Positions 49,798 through 59,575 are shown, numbered from the stretch's first letter. The stretch: DNA of 64,000 bases from UBA1426 sp050953365 (GCA_050953365.1 JBMNMN010000009.1:124001-188000), one strand, 5' to 3'. Notes: generated from the sequence alone by a model not told the origin. Numbers and translations: made by a program.

Positions 49798-51379
49798 CTT
49801 GAGTTTCCGCAGATTTCCCTGCCATTTCTATGGAGAGCCTCGGAAGTATAGATCTTTCTTATAGAAACTTTGAAAAATGCCTAAAAAACAAGGAATCCTA
49901 TCCCTTTTTGTAGTAAAATTAAGCTATGAAGAAAAACCTTACTAAACAAAAAACGGAGGATTCCTTATGACTAATTTTACTACAAATACTTACACTTTGA
50001 AACGTGAAATCTTAAACTTTTCAAATAAAGTTTCTCAATGTCTTTCCAAGCCCGATCGAAAGTTTACTGCCGACATCACCTATGGTATGTTGGCTTCCGG
50101 CAGCTGTCTTCTGACCGATGTTGCAGACCAACTTCATGAGGATTCCAAGAAAATTAACAGTGTGGAAAGGCTATCTCGCCATCTAAACAAAGGCGTTCCA
50201 AAAGAAGCCTTACGCTCGTATCTCCACATCGTCCGCAAATGGGTTGCCGATGAGCCGGTGGTTCATCTGGATGACAGTGATGTCGTCAAACCGGATGGCT
50301 ACAAATTCGAAGCTCTGGGCCTTGTTCGGGATGGATCCCAAAGCTCTAGTGCGAAAAATGTCTATGAAAAAGGCTATCATGTGACAGAAGCCTGTGTTCT
50401 GACGAAAAGCAATCATCCCATCAGTATTTATTCTAAAATCCATTCCTCGCAGGAGAAGAGCTTCACTTCCGTTAATACGATTACTTTTGAAGCGATGGAG
50501 CGTGCAAAGGCACTGTTTGGCAAAGCCACTTTTGTCATGGACAAGGGCTATGATGACAACAAGATGTTCTTAAAGCTTGATTCCTTGGAGCAGGATTACG
50601 TCATTCGCCTTACTGCCAAAAGGAAACTCCTTTTCCACAACAAATGGGTGCCCGCCACAGAACTGCGAAACCGTAGAAAAGGCAAAATCAAAATGCCTGT
50701 ATTTTACAGGGGCAAGCAGCATCAGGCATATTTATCCCATGTAAAGGTTCAAATCACCGCATCCAGAAAGGACATCAATCTGGTTCTTGTCTATGGCATC
50801 ACAGAGCATCCGATGATGCTGGCAACAAACAAGGAACTGAAGTCCAAGGATGATGTGGTTCGGATTGCAAGGCTTTATTTCTCTCGCTGGCGCATTGAGG
50901 AATACTTCCGTTGCAAGAAGCAGGTTTTCCAGTTTGAGAATTTCCGTGTTCGCAAGCTTGTGGCTATCAATGCGCTCAACTTCTACATCACTTTGTGCAT
51001 GGCCTTTTTCGCATCCATTTCCATGAAATCCGAAACAAATGCCCTCAAAGTTTCAATTTTACAGATAGCAGCTCCCATTCGGCAAAAAGTCCAATTCCAC
51101 TATTACCGATTCGCCAAGGGTATCTCCGGCATACTCTCCTATGCAAAAGAAGGCGTCAGGCTTTGGTTCAAAACAGAACGTCCTGTATACCGCCAGCTTA
51201 GCTTTAAGTTAATCGCTTAAGCGGATAGATAATACGGTTCACGCAAGTCCGGTCTCTGACGGGGCTTATTAGTCGTGGCTGTTTTGGCTTCTTTCTCCTC
51301 CGCTTCTCCTTGCTAAGCCCTAAATTGTTTACTTTATATGATTTGTTCACTTTCTAACTGCAATCTGCGGAAACTCAAG
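49798..51379 (+). mobile_element. IS4-family insertion sequence, copy 1
   Basis: This 1582-bp element has perfect terminal repeats CTTGAGTTTCCGCAGATT at the left and the complement at the right end. Copy 2 at 59576-61157 has the same length and only a few base changes. No clear target duplication was found for either copy. Both copies are preceded by ATTT, so the left edge reads ATTTCTTGAG, the sequence used by the two ISLre2 elements. Confidence 0.88.
49967..51220 (+). CDS. IS4-family transposase, copy 1
   Basis: This is a DDE transposase of 417 residues. Catalytic regions are VVHLDDSDVVKP (first Asp), TFVMDKGYDDNKM (second Asp) and the YREK box in YFSRWRIEEYFRCKKQVFQ (Glu). GGAGG lies 7 nt before the ATG. 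The ribosome site is part of AGGATTCCTT (49957-49966), which pairs perfectly with AAGGAATCCT at 49890-49899: messages entering from outside could hide the start, as in other IS elements that avoid read-through expression (inference). The frame is intact. Confidence 0.93.
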   Translation: MTNFTTNTYTLKREILNFSNKVSQCLSKPDRKFTADITYGMLASGSCLLTDVADQLHEDSKKINSVERLSRHLNKGVPKEALRSYLHIVRKWVADEPVVHLDDSDVVKPDGYKFEALGLVRDGSQSSSAKNVYEKGYHVTEACVLTKSNHPISIYSKIHSSQEKSFTSVNTITFEAMERAKALFGKATFVMDKGYDDNKMFLKLDSLEQDYVIRLTAKRKLLFHNKWVPATELRNRRKGKIKMPVFYRGKQHQAYLSHVKVQITASRKDINLVLVYGITEHPMMLATNKELKSKDDVVRIARLYFSRWRIEEYFRCKKQVFQFENFRVRKLVAINALNFYITLCMAFFASISMKSETNALKVSILQIAAPIRQKVQFHYYRFAKGISGILSYAKEGVRLWFKTERPVYRQLSFKLIA

Positions 51380-51720
51380 CAGTGTAATTTTCACGGTTTG
51401 CGCATTTTGGCATTGAGAGGCACTTGTAAAAGGTGTCCGACACTAAATACAAGTGGCCGGTTGTAAAAAGTGTCTGACACCTTTTACAACACTGCGACTG
51501 CCACTCGGCTAATAGGTTGCGGCTGCCTCATGCCTCAAGTCAGTTTAAAAATTGCGGATTAACACAAAGGCGACCCAAATTTGCTTTGAGAGATCTTGAG
51601 AATGCAGCAATTACCCCCGCCCCCGATTTTGGGAATTTACACATTACGCGGATATAACTGGGACGCTTCTGACAGGAAGACGTTTTGTTGTCCCCTGCCA
51701 GAGTGGCAAACGAAACGGAA
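51380..51720. other. Gene-free stretch between IS4 copy 1 and the SLH protein gene
   Basis: Apart from the palindromic repeat at 51424-51489, nothing is recognised here. The short open frames are not supported by ribosome sites or family resemblance. Confidence 0.4.
51424..51489. repeat. Inverted repeat with GTGTCNGACAC core
   Basis: TTGTAAAAGGTGTCCGACAC (51424-51443) faces GTGTCTGACACCTTTTACAA (51470-51489) with a single mismatch, and the right half (51461-51489) is itself a near-perfect palindrome, so the half-site TTGTAAAARGTGTC occurs three times. Palindromes with this core are widespread in bacterial intergenic DNA. Confidence 0.65.
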
Positions 51721-51721
51721 A

Positions 51722-51750
51722 GGCGGCTATTCATTATTTGAATAGCCGCC
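51722..51750 (-). terminator. Terminator of the SLH protein gene
   Basis: GGCGGCTATTCA (51722-51733) pairs perfectly with TGAATAGCCGCC (51739-51750). On the minus strand the hairpin is followed by TTTCCGTTT, 40 bp past the stop codon. Confidence 0.75.
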
Positions 51751-51790
51751 ATTTGAATAGCCACCGTCCCCCTGCCGCGTGGCGTGTGTC

Positions 51791-54700
51791 CTACACCAGA
51801 TTTGCTTCCTTTAATAATTTTAATATTACTGTGGCGGCCTCGCCGCGGGTGATATTTGCCTTGGGATTAATTTTGCCATTTGATCCGACTATCAACCCGT
51901 TATTCAAATTGAAATCAACCGCTTCCGTTGCCCATTGGGATTTTGCGTCATAATCCCTATAAGCTTTCTTATCAACTGACGCCTCGGCTCCGTTAATAGG
52001 AGCAAGTTTTGATGCATTGAATACGATCTGCATGGCTTCTTCCCGCGTAATCTTCGCCAAGGGATCAAATCTATTATCGCCTTTTCCGGACACAATACCG
52101 TACTGGGCGGCTGCCGCAACGGCTTGATTATACCAGCTATCCGCCGCTACATCGGAGAATTGGGACGTGCCTTTTGCGGGAAGTCCTAATGCACGGGTCA
52201 TGATGGCTGCAAATTCCGCTCTGGTGATCTCTCTGTCCCCGGCAACAACATTGTTACCGATCCCGCTGATAATTCTTCTGTCCGCCATTTCCTTCACGAT
52301 ATCCTTATACCACTTTCCGTCCGTGTCGTTAAAAGCAGTCTTTTGGCTGACAAGTACATAGGTAGAATTTGTCCGGGTAGTAATTACCACGTAGTGCTTT
52401 CCGCCCTCGTGATATACGGAAGTGGGCACAGGCCGGAATGTATTATTCCCTTCAAAGACCATGGCCGTAGTAACACTATCGGCTGTCTCCTTATCCACTT
52501 CAAGCCTTCTTTGCACGTATTGATTAAAGCTGGCGATTTCCACAGTTTTCCCTCCATAGGAGGCGGTAATATTGAAAACAACGGGAGTACCCAGCAACCC
52601 AAGCCCTTCTGAATCTGCGGATGCCTGCAAGGATGCCGCTTCATCTGAAGAAGGCTGCGCTATGGTAATGGAGAGGGAAATGTCAGCATTGCCTCCTTCC
52701 GCACCCAAAAGACCTTTTATCGCATCCGTATCTATAGAGCTGGCAGGAACATCAATAGCCACAGGACCGCTTAGTATGGTCAAGGTCATTTCTTTTTCCG
52801 CCATGCTTTCAAAGGAGCTTAGAGGAAGTTGGGCGGTTGAGGTCTCGTTCTCTGATAGTGGGATCATGATTCCCGAGCCCTCTTCAGCCGTCTCCACGTA
52901 GCTTTCCAACCTGTCTCCATCCACTATGGTCGTGGTTGTTGTTCCGTCTGTTGTTTCCGTCCCCATCTCATGTTCTTTTTGTTCAGGCAGAGACCCGGTG
53001 GTGCTGCCGCCACCTCCGCTGCTACCGCTGCTCCCACCGCTATCACCGCTGCCGCTGCTCACAGCCTTCCAGTTTGCGGTTATGGTCACATCCCTGGCAG
53101 GCATGGTGAAGGTTGTGATTTGCGCACTGGCATCGACGAAGGTCACATCTTCAGATTCGGAAGTCCAGCCTTCAAAGGTATAACCCGAACGGGTGCCGGC
53201 ATCAATGGTAACAACTTCGTTTTCGGCATAATTGCCGGCTCCTGTAGCTCCCGTACCCGTGCTTTCCACAGTAACGGTATAGGTTTCAGGCGTAACGACA
53301 GGTTCATTTTCCAATTCAACTGCTATCGTTACAGCCCAGGCAGGCATGGTGAAGGTATATACTGCACCGAATGATACTTCTGTTGTGGTCACATTGTCAT
53401 TACCGGCATCTGTTACCGTAATTGATTTAAACTGTTTTCCGGATTCGATATTGGCAATGGTTACGGTTACGATTTCACCTGCTTTCGCTTCTGTCTTGTC
53501 TGTCGTTACCTCAGCGGTTCCACCTACTACAGAGGCCACCGTTATACTTTCACCGCTATCCGGCCCGCCCGCATTGCCCGGTTTCACGTAAATATCAACA
53601 GAGTCATAAATTCCTGTTCCGCTCAATGTTGCCGTAACAGTACACTGTAAAACGCCGCCGCTTTCCATAACCTCATCTATTGCAGCGCTTGTTACGGTAA
53701 CAACTCCGTCATTAACGGATATTCCATCGATGGCAGGAACCATGCTCCACTCTATGTTTCCTCCTTCATAGACATCTCCGTACTGATCGTATACAGTAGC
53801 GGTAAATGTCAAAGTGTTGGGTTCCGCAAGGCCGCTTGGAATTTCAACGAAGCTATCCCCTACTTGAATTTCCAAAAGGACCGGAACAGCCTCCGTTTGT
53901 CCATCCTCATCAGCTACATAAGCTTCGACCAAATAAACCGCTTCATCAAATGTAAACTCAATAGAAACCGTCTCCCCAATGTTCAAACTCCCCAATGGTT
54001 CGATTAAAGAGAGGAGAATGTTTTCTTTATCATCATAGGCATTTAGGAATACATATTGATCGGTCAAATCGGTTCCGGAGTTATTTACAACCGTAACCTC
54101 TGCAGAGTCATAGGTTTCATTCAGCTCAACTGTCGTAAACACTCCAACAGGGGCTCCATAAGTAAAGAAATAACTTCTTTCTTCATAGTCCGTAGAACCG
54201 GTTCCATATACGATCTTCCAGTCCAAACGATATTCGCCTCCATCTTCCAAATTATCAAAAGGAATGTTCACCATATCACTTTCCGCATCTATAATTCCTT
54301 GTAACCCATCTTCCGTTAGACTCAAGGTTTGTACTTCATTCCACTCATCACCATAGATAAATAGGGTTGCATTTAAACTCCTTGTGTTGACAGCCGCAGG
54401 GTGATAGATCGGCGTTTGCGCTATCATGCTTCCCGGGGCAGATGAGGTGTATGTTGTGTCCCCAACCGGTTTATACTCATCCAATCCTTCATGCTGTGAA
54501 GGGGGGTAGGTGTAGTTGACTCCCTCGTGTTTAACTTTAACATCATAGATAGTATTAAAGATATCATCCTCATTCCCCGGATTGGCATACATATTCAGCA
54601 CCTTTGTGCGCATGTCCTCTGTGAGAAGATAGGTGCTTCTCTCATATACTTCTTTTATACCGGTAGCCTTTTTATAAATGTCATACAGGCGATTGCTTAC

Positions 54701-57367
54701 GGGGACAGTATCAACGGTACCTGCATCAAGGTATCCTCTTATCTCCTTAATGGAGTTTCGTAAAAACTGGACATCATCAGTCTCTCCCTTTAGAATATCG
54801 CAAATCTGAGGGATATCACATATGTTATAATAGTAAAGTACATCCTCTCCATCTCTTGTTAGATCATCCCATATATCGTCTAATCCATACTCATGTCTCA
54901 ATGAGTAAAAGCTTTTGACCGGTGTCCCCTTACTTTCTGCATAATTATCTAGTGCGTTACTTCTCAACTGCTGCATTTCAATATCCAAGGCACCAATTTT
55001 ACCAATAAGTTCTCTTGTTTCAACCTCACCAATCTCAGCTTTTCTTTCGATTTCCTTGAGCTTATTGTAGAGTGTAGTAGTATTACCCCCGTCTTTTATA
55101 TACGCTCGAAGGCCTGAAACATCAAAGGCGGAGATAGAAACCAATTCCGTATTATATAGATATGGATTGTATCCATGAATATCATAAGCACCTAGGAAAT
55201 AAGTTCCTTCCCATAATGACTCATAACTATCGGTAATATTTTTTATCTTTGCTAAGTCATTCGCCATATTCTGTTCTGCTGTCTTGTATTCTGATAACCA
55301 TGCATCCATTTCTTCATAATAGTTTGTTCTTCCGTCTTTAAAAGCGTTTTCATTGTATATGCAGTCCTCATGCGCTCGGGTCAGAATCTCACTCACATGT
55401 GAGAGTTCCATATATATAGCATAAGCTTCTTCAAAGAGGCTTGTTGGTCTGGTAATAGCCAATGCTTCTGCGAATTCATCTATTGTTATATCCGGATCAT
55501 ACAATTCTTCCGGTAAATTTGCCTCTATGAACGCTTCTGAAAAACCATTCTTACGATAAGCTTCTCCTTCATCACTGTTAAATGGATTAATATAATATGG
55601 ATTATTCTCATAATTTACGCTTGGATCTATCTCCGTGTCATTATGTAGCTTCCAAACCACACTGTTATACTTGATTAGATAGTTTTCTTCCAGGCTTTTC
55701 AATAGATTGAGGTAAAAGACTACATTCTGCACAGGGACTTCAATGCTATTATATAATTCTTCTGAAGATCCTTTCAGTGTATCAACAGTCTCCAACATTG
55801 CTTCTACTTTTGTTTGGTAACCTAAAATATGCCCACTTAACTGATCATAAAAGCTATCATATGGCTGCCCATAATAGTTCTCAAGTTTCGGACTAAAAGA
55901 AGCCGTCCCATCAAAATAGCTTCCTCCGACAGGTATCCTGTAAAGAGTCGCTTCATTATTATAATCCGGCAGGTCATTATCCAGTTTATCCTTTAGATCC
56001 TTAAGCTCCAATTCAAATGTTGCGATCTCGGCGCTCGTATCGTTGTATGCTTCCATAAACAATCCGGAAATTATATTGACCTTTCCTGTAACTTCATGAT
56101 CCAGAATACTTTTCTGTGCCATCACCTCATCAAAAATCATCTCTGCTGCCGTAAGGTAAGGTGTGTCTTCTGAAATGTGATCATTCAGCCATTGATCAAA
56201 ATTATTATCGAAAAGATCTCTTTTTAGCTCCTCTTCAGCTTTCCAATTAAACGCCAGAGTAATATTCACATCATCGTCATCTCCCGGCTCGATTGCGTCC
56301 GGTGTGACAAATGTCTCTTCTATACTTTCCTTATAACTTGCCTGTTCCTCCTCCTTTTTGCTCGCTTTTTCCTGTTCTGCAGCTAACAAAGCCTCCGAAA
56401 GACTATTAAGGTTATCACGTGCAGCTCTAAGCTCTCCTATTTTTGCATCCATTTTGGTCTTACTATTTTCTGCCAACTTCGCGTAGGTTCTCATATAGCT
56501 GGCGTAGAGATGTACTTGTTCTCCAACTGTAAGATGAGCCGTTCCCCCATCCAAGACAATACCCAATTTCTCCACAAGGGAGCCACCATCGGCACCGACT
56601 ACCTGCATCAATACATTGGTCACATCGGCTATCATGCCGGATGTAGCCATAGTAGCTCCTTGTACTACGCTAGGAACAAATAGCATATCCGTGAACATTT
56701 GCGTGCACTGGACTGCAGTAAAGGATACAGCCGTGCCTATACTTTTAGCACGTAAATCTACTGCTTTCTGATAATACTCTTTACCGATCGCAAAATGTTG
56801 TTCCAATGCATCCTTGGCCTCTACATAAGCTTTTCTCTCTAAGTTGTTCGTAGATATATTCGCCGGGATTACATAGTTTTTCAAGCCCTCATAGTCTTCG
56901 TACAAATTACTTAAAGAAACCTCCCCATTGAAGATTGGTTGCAACTCGGGGAAGGTCCGTTTTGCCACTCTTTCTTTCCAGATTTTGTTTGCCTCATACC
57001 ACTCACTGCTCTGATTGGTCCAATGCTTTATATAAGCATATCCATTTTCTCCAAAGGCGGCCTTTCTTGCGGTAGTTGTATATAGAGTCTTATAGGTGGT
57101 TTTCCTGTCTTCATCGCTCATTCGGTTCCAGGCCTCTCGGTTTACTGCGCTGGTGGCCTCATCTGTGCGGTACTTAACTCCATCCATTTCATATTCAACA
57201 TAGCGTCCGTACCCTCCCCAGAGAATGCTCGGTACCTCGGTTAATTTGACACTATTATCTTCCTCTGCTGCAAGAACAGGCCCCGTCACAGCTGCCAGTG
57301 AAGTCAGCATACATAGGATTACCAGAACGGACACAAGCTTTCGCATTCCTCTAAGTTTTCTATCCAC
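51791..57367 (-). CDS. Large SLH-domain cell-surface protein
   Basis: A secreted surface protein of about 1860 residues. A signal peptide (KLVSVLVILCMLTSLAAVTGPVLA) is followed by a mainly helical region of some 900 residues with no recognised family, then beta-rich parts with Ig-like and bacterial-repeat character (segments ending FTMPAWAVTIAVEL and FTMPARDVTITANW), a Gly/Ser-rich linker, a further domain, and three SLH repeats over the last about 185 residues (FNDTDGKWYKDIVKEMADRRIISG; FSDVAADSWYNQAVAAAAQYGIVSG; YRDYDAKSQWATEAVDFNLNNGLIVG) that bind wall polysaccharide. The GTG at 57367 (AAAGGAG 9 nt upstream) is preferred; an ATG at 57388 is possible. It may be an S-layer-associated or adhesion protein; its ligand is unknown. 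It is downstream of a small membrane protein and a membrane-bound LuxR protein on the same strand. Confidence 0.88.
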   Translation of the reverse strand: MDRKLRGMRKLVSVLVILCMLTSLAAVTGPVLAAEEDNSVKLTEVPSILWGGYGRYVEYEMDGVKYRTDEATSAVNREAWNRMSDEDRKTTYKTLYTTTARKAAFGENGYAYIKHWTNQSSEWYEANKIWKERVAKRTFPELQPIFNGEVSLSNLYEDYEGLKNYVIPANISTNNLERKAYVEAKDALEQHFAIGKEYYQKAVDLRAKSIGTAVSFTAVQCTQMFTDMLFVPSVVQGATMATSGMIADVTNVLMQVVGADGGSLVEKLGIVLDGGTAHLTVGEQVHLYASYMRTYAKLAENSKTKMDAKIGELRAARDNLNSLSEALLAAEQEKASKKEEEQASYKESIEETFVTPDAIEPGDDDDVNITLAFNWKAEEELKRDLFDNNFDQWLNDHISEDTPYLTAAEMIFDEVMAQKSILDHEVTGKVNIISGLFMEAYNDTSAEIATFELELKDLKDKLDNDLPDYNNEATLYRIPVGGSYFDGTASFSPKLENYYGQPYDSFYDQLSGHILGYQTKVEAMLETVDTLKGSSEELYNSIEVPVQNVVFYLNLLKSLEENYLIKYNSVVWKLHNDTEIDPSVNYENNPYYINPFNSDEGEAYRKNGFSEAFIEANLPEELYDPDITIDEFAEALAITRPTSLFEEAYAIYMELSHVSEILTRAHEDCIYNENAFKDGRTNYYEEMDAWLSEYKTAEQNMANDLAKIKNITDSYESLWEGTYFLGAYDIHGYNPYLYNTELVSISAFDVSGLRAYIKDGGNTTTLYNKLKEIERKAEIGEVETRELIGKIGALDIEMQQLRSNALDNYAESKGTPVKSFYSLRHEYGLDDIWDDLTRDGEDVLYYYNICDIPQICDILKGETDDVQFLRNSIKEIRGYLDAGTVDTVPVSNRLYDIYKKATGIKEVYERSTYLLTEDMRTKVLNMYANPGNEDDIFNTIYDVKVKHEGVNYTYPPSQHEGLDEYKPVGDTTYTSSAPGSMIAQTPIYHPAAVNTRSLNATLFIYGDEWNEVQTLSLTEDGLQGIIDAESDMVNIPFDNLEDGGEYRLDWKIVYGTGSTDYEERSYFFTYGAPVGVFTTVELNETYDSAEVTVVNNSGTDLTDQYVFLNAYDDKENILLSLIEPLGSLNIGETVSIEFTFDEAVYLVEAYVADEDGQTEAVPVLLEIQVGDSFVEIPSGLAEPNTLTFTATVYDQYGDVYEGGNIEWSMVPAIDGISVNDGVVTVTSAAIDEVMESGGVLQCTVTATLSGTGIYDSVDIYVKPGNAGGPDSGESITVASVVGGTAEVTTDKTEAKAGEIVTVTIANIESGKQFKSITVTDAGNDNVTTTEVSFGAVYTFTMPAWAVTIAVELENEPVVTPETYTVTVESTGTGATGAGNYAENEVVTIDAGTRSGYTFEGWTSESEDVTFVDASAQITTFTMPARDVTITANWKAVSSGSGDSGGSSGSSGGGGSTTGSLPEQKEHEMGTETTDGTTTTTIVDGDRLESYVETAEEGSGIMIPLSENETSTAQLPLSSFESMAEKEMTLTILSGPVAIDVPASSIDTDAIKGLLGAEGGNADISLSITIAQPSSDEAASLQASADSEGLGLLGTPVVFNITASYGGKTVEIASFNQYVQRRLEVDKETADSVTTAMVFEGNNTFRPVPTSVYHEGGKHYVVITTRTNSTYVLVSQKTAFNDTDGKWYKDIVKEMADRRIISGIGNNVVAGDREITRAEFAAIMTRALGLPAKGTSQFSDVAADSWYNQAVAAAAQYGIVSGKGDNRFDPLAKITREEAMQIVFNASKLAPINGAEASVDKKAYRDYDAKSQWATEAVDFNLNNGLIVGSNGKINPKANITRGEAATVILKLLKEANLV

Positions 57368-57417
57368 TATATCCATCTCCTTTGTCATCTCTTTTTTTCC
57401 AAAACAATTAATATCAT

Positions 57418-57927
57418 CTACCAGTCCCTGACAACTGCTTCGATACCCGTTTCACGCCAAAACTTCTGTTGTATTTCCATCGCCTCCTCTGTGTCAGCCA
57501 TGCCATGTAAAAGCTCCACACGCACGGTTTTGTCATCATCACCAAAGTTCAGAAATATCCAACTCCGGTCTATCTCAATAGTCTTCAGACGTACTCCAGA
57601 AATTCCATTCATGCCCCACTTATAGATCTTATTGCCTATTAAGATACCGAATGTGGAAACGATGATTTCTTCAACTTCCCTTTTTTCATTGCTGAAAGAT
57701 GTGGAAATAATAGCCGAAGGTACTGCAAGGATGCAATTATTCCAGATGAGGTTTGCGTGATAAAGCAGATAACTTTCTCTTATTAGGAAAACCAGCAGGA
57801 CCGCGCTTATGACTGCAAAAATGATAGCCGCTTCCACCATAAGCTTCACAGCAAACAATCCTGTGGCCAAAGAACAAATTACAAATAGAAGGGCGTAACC
57901 GATACGCCTTTTTCGTATGGCTTGCAT
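57418..57927 (-). CDS. Small membrane protein of unknown function
   Basis: This 169-residue protein has two adjacent membrane helices (about residues 10-30 and 34-54) and a cytoplasmic beta-rich remainder (IIVSTFGILIGNKIYKWGMNGISGVRLKTIEID) that looks like a PH-type or bacterial-PH domain. No catalytic motif is seen and the family is not recognised with certainty. It starts with an ATG after AAGGGGG, ends 50 bp before the SLH protein gene and probably shares its transcript. A role in export or display of the surface protein is only a guess from position. Confidence 0.65.
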   Translation of the reverse strand: MQAIRKRRIGYALLFVICSLATGLFAVKLMVEAAIIFAVISAVLLVFLIRESYLLYHANLIWNNCILAVPSAIISTSFSNEKREVEEIIVSTFGILIGNKIYKWGMNGISGVRLKTIEIDRSWIFLNFGDDDKTVRVELLHGMADTEEAMEIQQKFWRETGIEAVVRDW

Positions 57928-58012
57928 TCACATTACACCCCCTTCCCCTCATATCCAATTTAGATGAATGCTGCCGGAAGTCCATCGTTCATAAGTATGA
58001 AATCATAAAAAA

Positions 58013-58040
58013 GGCTCCTCATACTAAAGTATGAGAAGCC
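58013..58040 (-). terminator. Terminator after the membrane LuxR gene
   Basis: GGCT and AGCC with CTCATACT and AGTATGAG form a 12-bp stem with one mismatch and a 2-nt loop. On the minus strand it is followed by a TTTTTT run. It separates the LuxR gene from the small membrane protein. Confidence 0.78.
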
Positions 58041-58070
58041 GAATTTATCAATATTTATGTGGCCTTGCAG

Positions 58071-59465
58071 TTACCGGGCTATTTGATTTTTTAATAGAAT
58101 GCTGATGAGCTCCGTGCGGCTGCTCACTTCATATTTGGAGAAAATATTCCTTACATGAGTTTTAACCGTGCTTTCGCTGATAAATAATGACCGGGCGATT
58201 TCGCGATTGGATTCACCGGCCAGAATGTGCTGGAGCACCTCCTGTTCCCTGACCGTCAGGTCTTCAAGGACCCTCATGCCGAGGATGATATCTGTTTGTT
58301 GTTTCTCGCTCATGCGATCATATGCGGTAAGATATGTGTGATTCTTAAGCAACATAACCAGCTGCCGGTTAAGCGGCGGCAACATGACCAGGGTAACACA
58401 AACAACGGTAAGCGCGATGACCGCAACATTTGCACTGGGAAGCTGAATGGATGTTATCGCCATGCCCAAAGCCCCACCTGACAAGACGCCGAATACATTT
58501 GCAGAAAGCCCAATCCCAAAAACCTTTGCGGGATTCTCCGTATACTCTAACATTTCCCCGATAATGCTCCACCAGAAAAGGTCAAAAATTCCGCAGGCGC
58601 CAAGCATCAGGGTATCTATAATAAAATAATCGGAAGCATTGCGCTCCAATAGCATAAAGCTAATAAACGCTCCCATAATCATAGCCATACCCACATACAA
58701 AATATTTGCCCGGTTCACCTCCGAAGGCAGGTTCCGCATAATAAGTAGTGCTATGATATAGGGAACAGCCCAATACCAGCTTGTAAGCTTAGTGAGATGT
58801 TCAAAAGCCGGGTTAATTACTTGATACATAAGGCCGGAATTGTTCGTTATAACGAAAACAAACAGGCATAGTAGTATCAGGGGTTTTTCTATACCTCGAC
58901 GCCGTAAAGTTTCTGCTTCTTCCCTCTGGCCATCTCCCTCTTCCGTGGGCAGTACCCAAATACACACCATGCCTATGGGCAAACATGAAATCGAAAGGGT
59001 AAGCCCAATAAAGGGTGAGAAATTCATGGCCACTACATTGATGCCGATCATGATGATATTTGAACAGATGAGGACATCCGCGCAAGATTTAATTCGCTGA
59101 TTTTTTGGTGTAAAGGCCTTAAGAAAATATCCCCAGGAAGCTACAGCACAGCCCCCTGCGTACCCGCTTACAATCAACCCCGCTGCCCAGAGAGGGGATG
59201 AGGGGAAATAAAATGGCACCGTCGCCATCAAGCAAACGCTCATGCTGATTAGCATAGTATATTTTGCAGTTTTTGCGGCTTTCACAAAAAAACCACTGGT
59301 AGATAGTCCTGCAAAATGCGCAATTATAGCAACTAGTATGTAAGAAGAGCCGAGTACGTCGTTATAGGCCAGCATGCTATAGAGCACTTGCCCTTCAAAG
59401 AGAAAAGATAGAAGGTACGCAAAAAGCAAGGAGAACCCAGCGATAGAAAAGAAACGATTATTCAT
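58071..59465 (-). CDS. Polytopic membrane protein fused to a LuxR-type DNA-binding domain
   Basis: The 464-residue protein has about twelve hydrophobic segments over residues 5-370, arranged like a major-facilitator-type permease, and a C-terminal LuxR helix-turn-helix (about residues 400-460: LTVREQEVLQHILAGESNREIARSLFISESTVKTHVRNIFSKY). Such fusions are known mainly from Actinobacteria of the Eggerthella group and some Clostridia and are presumed to be membrane-tethered one-component regulators. The ligand and targets are unknown. The ribosome site is weak. A terminator follows, so its gene is separate from the SLH protein gene downstream, which is a plausible target. Confidence 0.85.
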   Translation of the reverse strand: MNNRFFSIAGFSLLFAYLLSFLFEGQVLYSMLAYNDVLGSSYILVAIIAHFAGLSTSGFFVKAAKTAKYTMLISMSVCLMATVPFYFPSSPLWAAGLIVSGYAGGCAVASWGYFLKAFTPKNQRIKSCADVLICSNIIMIGINVVAMNFSPFIGLTLSISCLPIGMVCIWVLPTEEGDGQREEAETLRRRGIEKPLILLCLFVFVITNNSGLMYQVINPAFEHLTKLTSWYWAVPYIIALLIMRNLPSEVNRANILYVGMAMIMGAFISFMLLERNASDYFIIDTLMLGACGIFDLFWWSIIGEMLEYTENPAKVFGIGLSANVFGVLSGGALGMAITSIQLPSANVAVIALTVVCVTLVMLPPLNRQLVMLLKNHTYLTAYDRMSEKQQTDIILGMRVLEDLTVREQEVLQHILAGESNREIARSLFISESTVKTHVRNIFSKYEVSSRTELISILLKNQIAR

Positions 59466-59575
59466 AGCTTTGACCTATACCCTTTTTTATTTACTTCATC
59501 AATAATAGGACACATAGAAGGGTCATTAGCAGTCTATATTGACTTTACCCTAAAGTCAATATTAATGTTCCATTT

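Noticed and set aside
51540..51764. Minus-strand open frame of 74 codons
   Set aside because: It crosses the SLH gene terminator, has no ribosome site and resembles nothing known.
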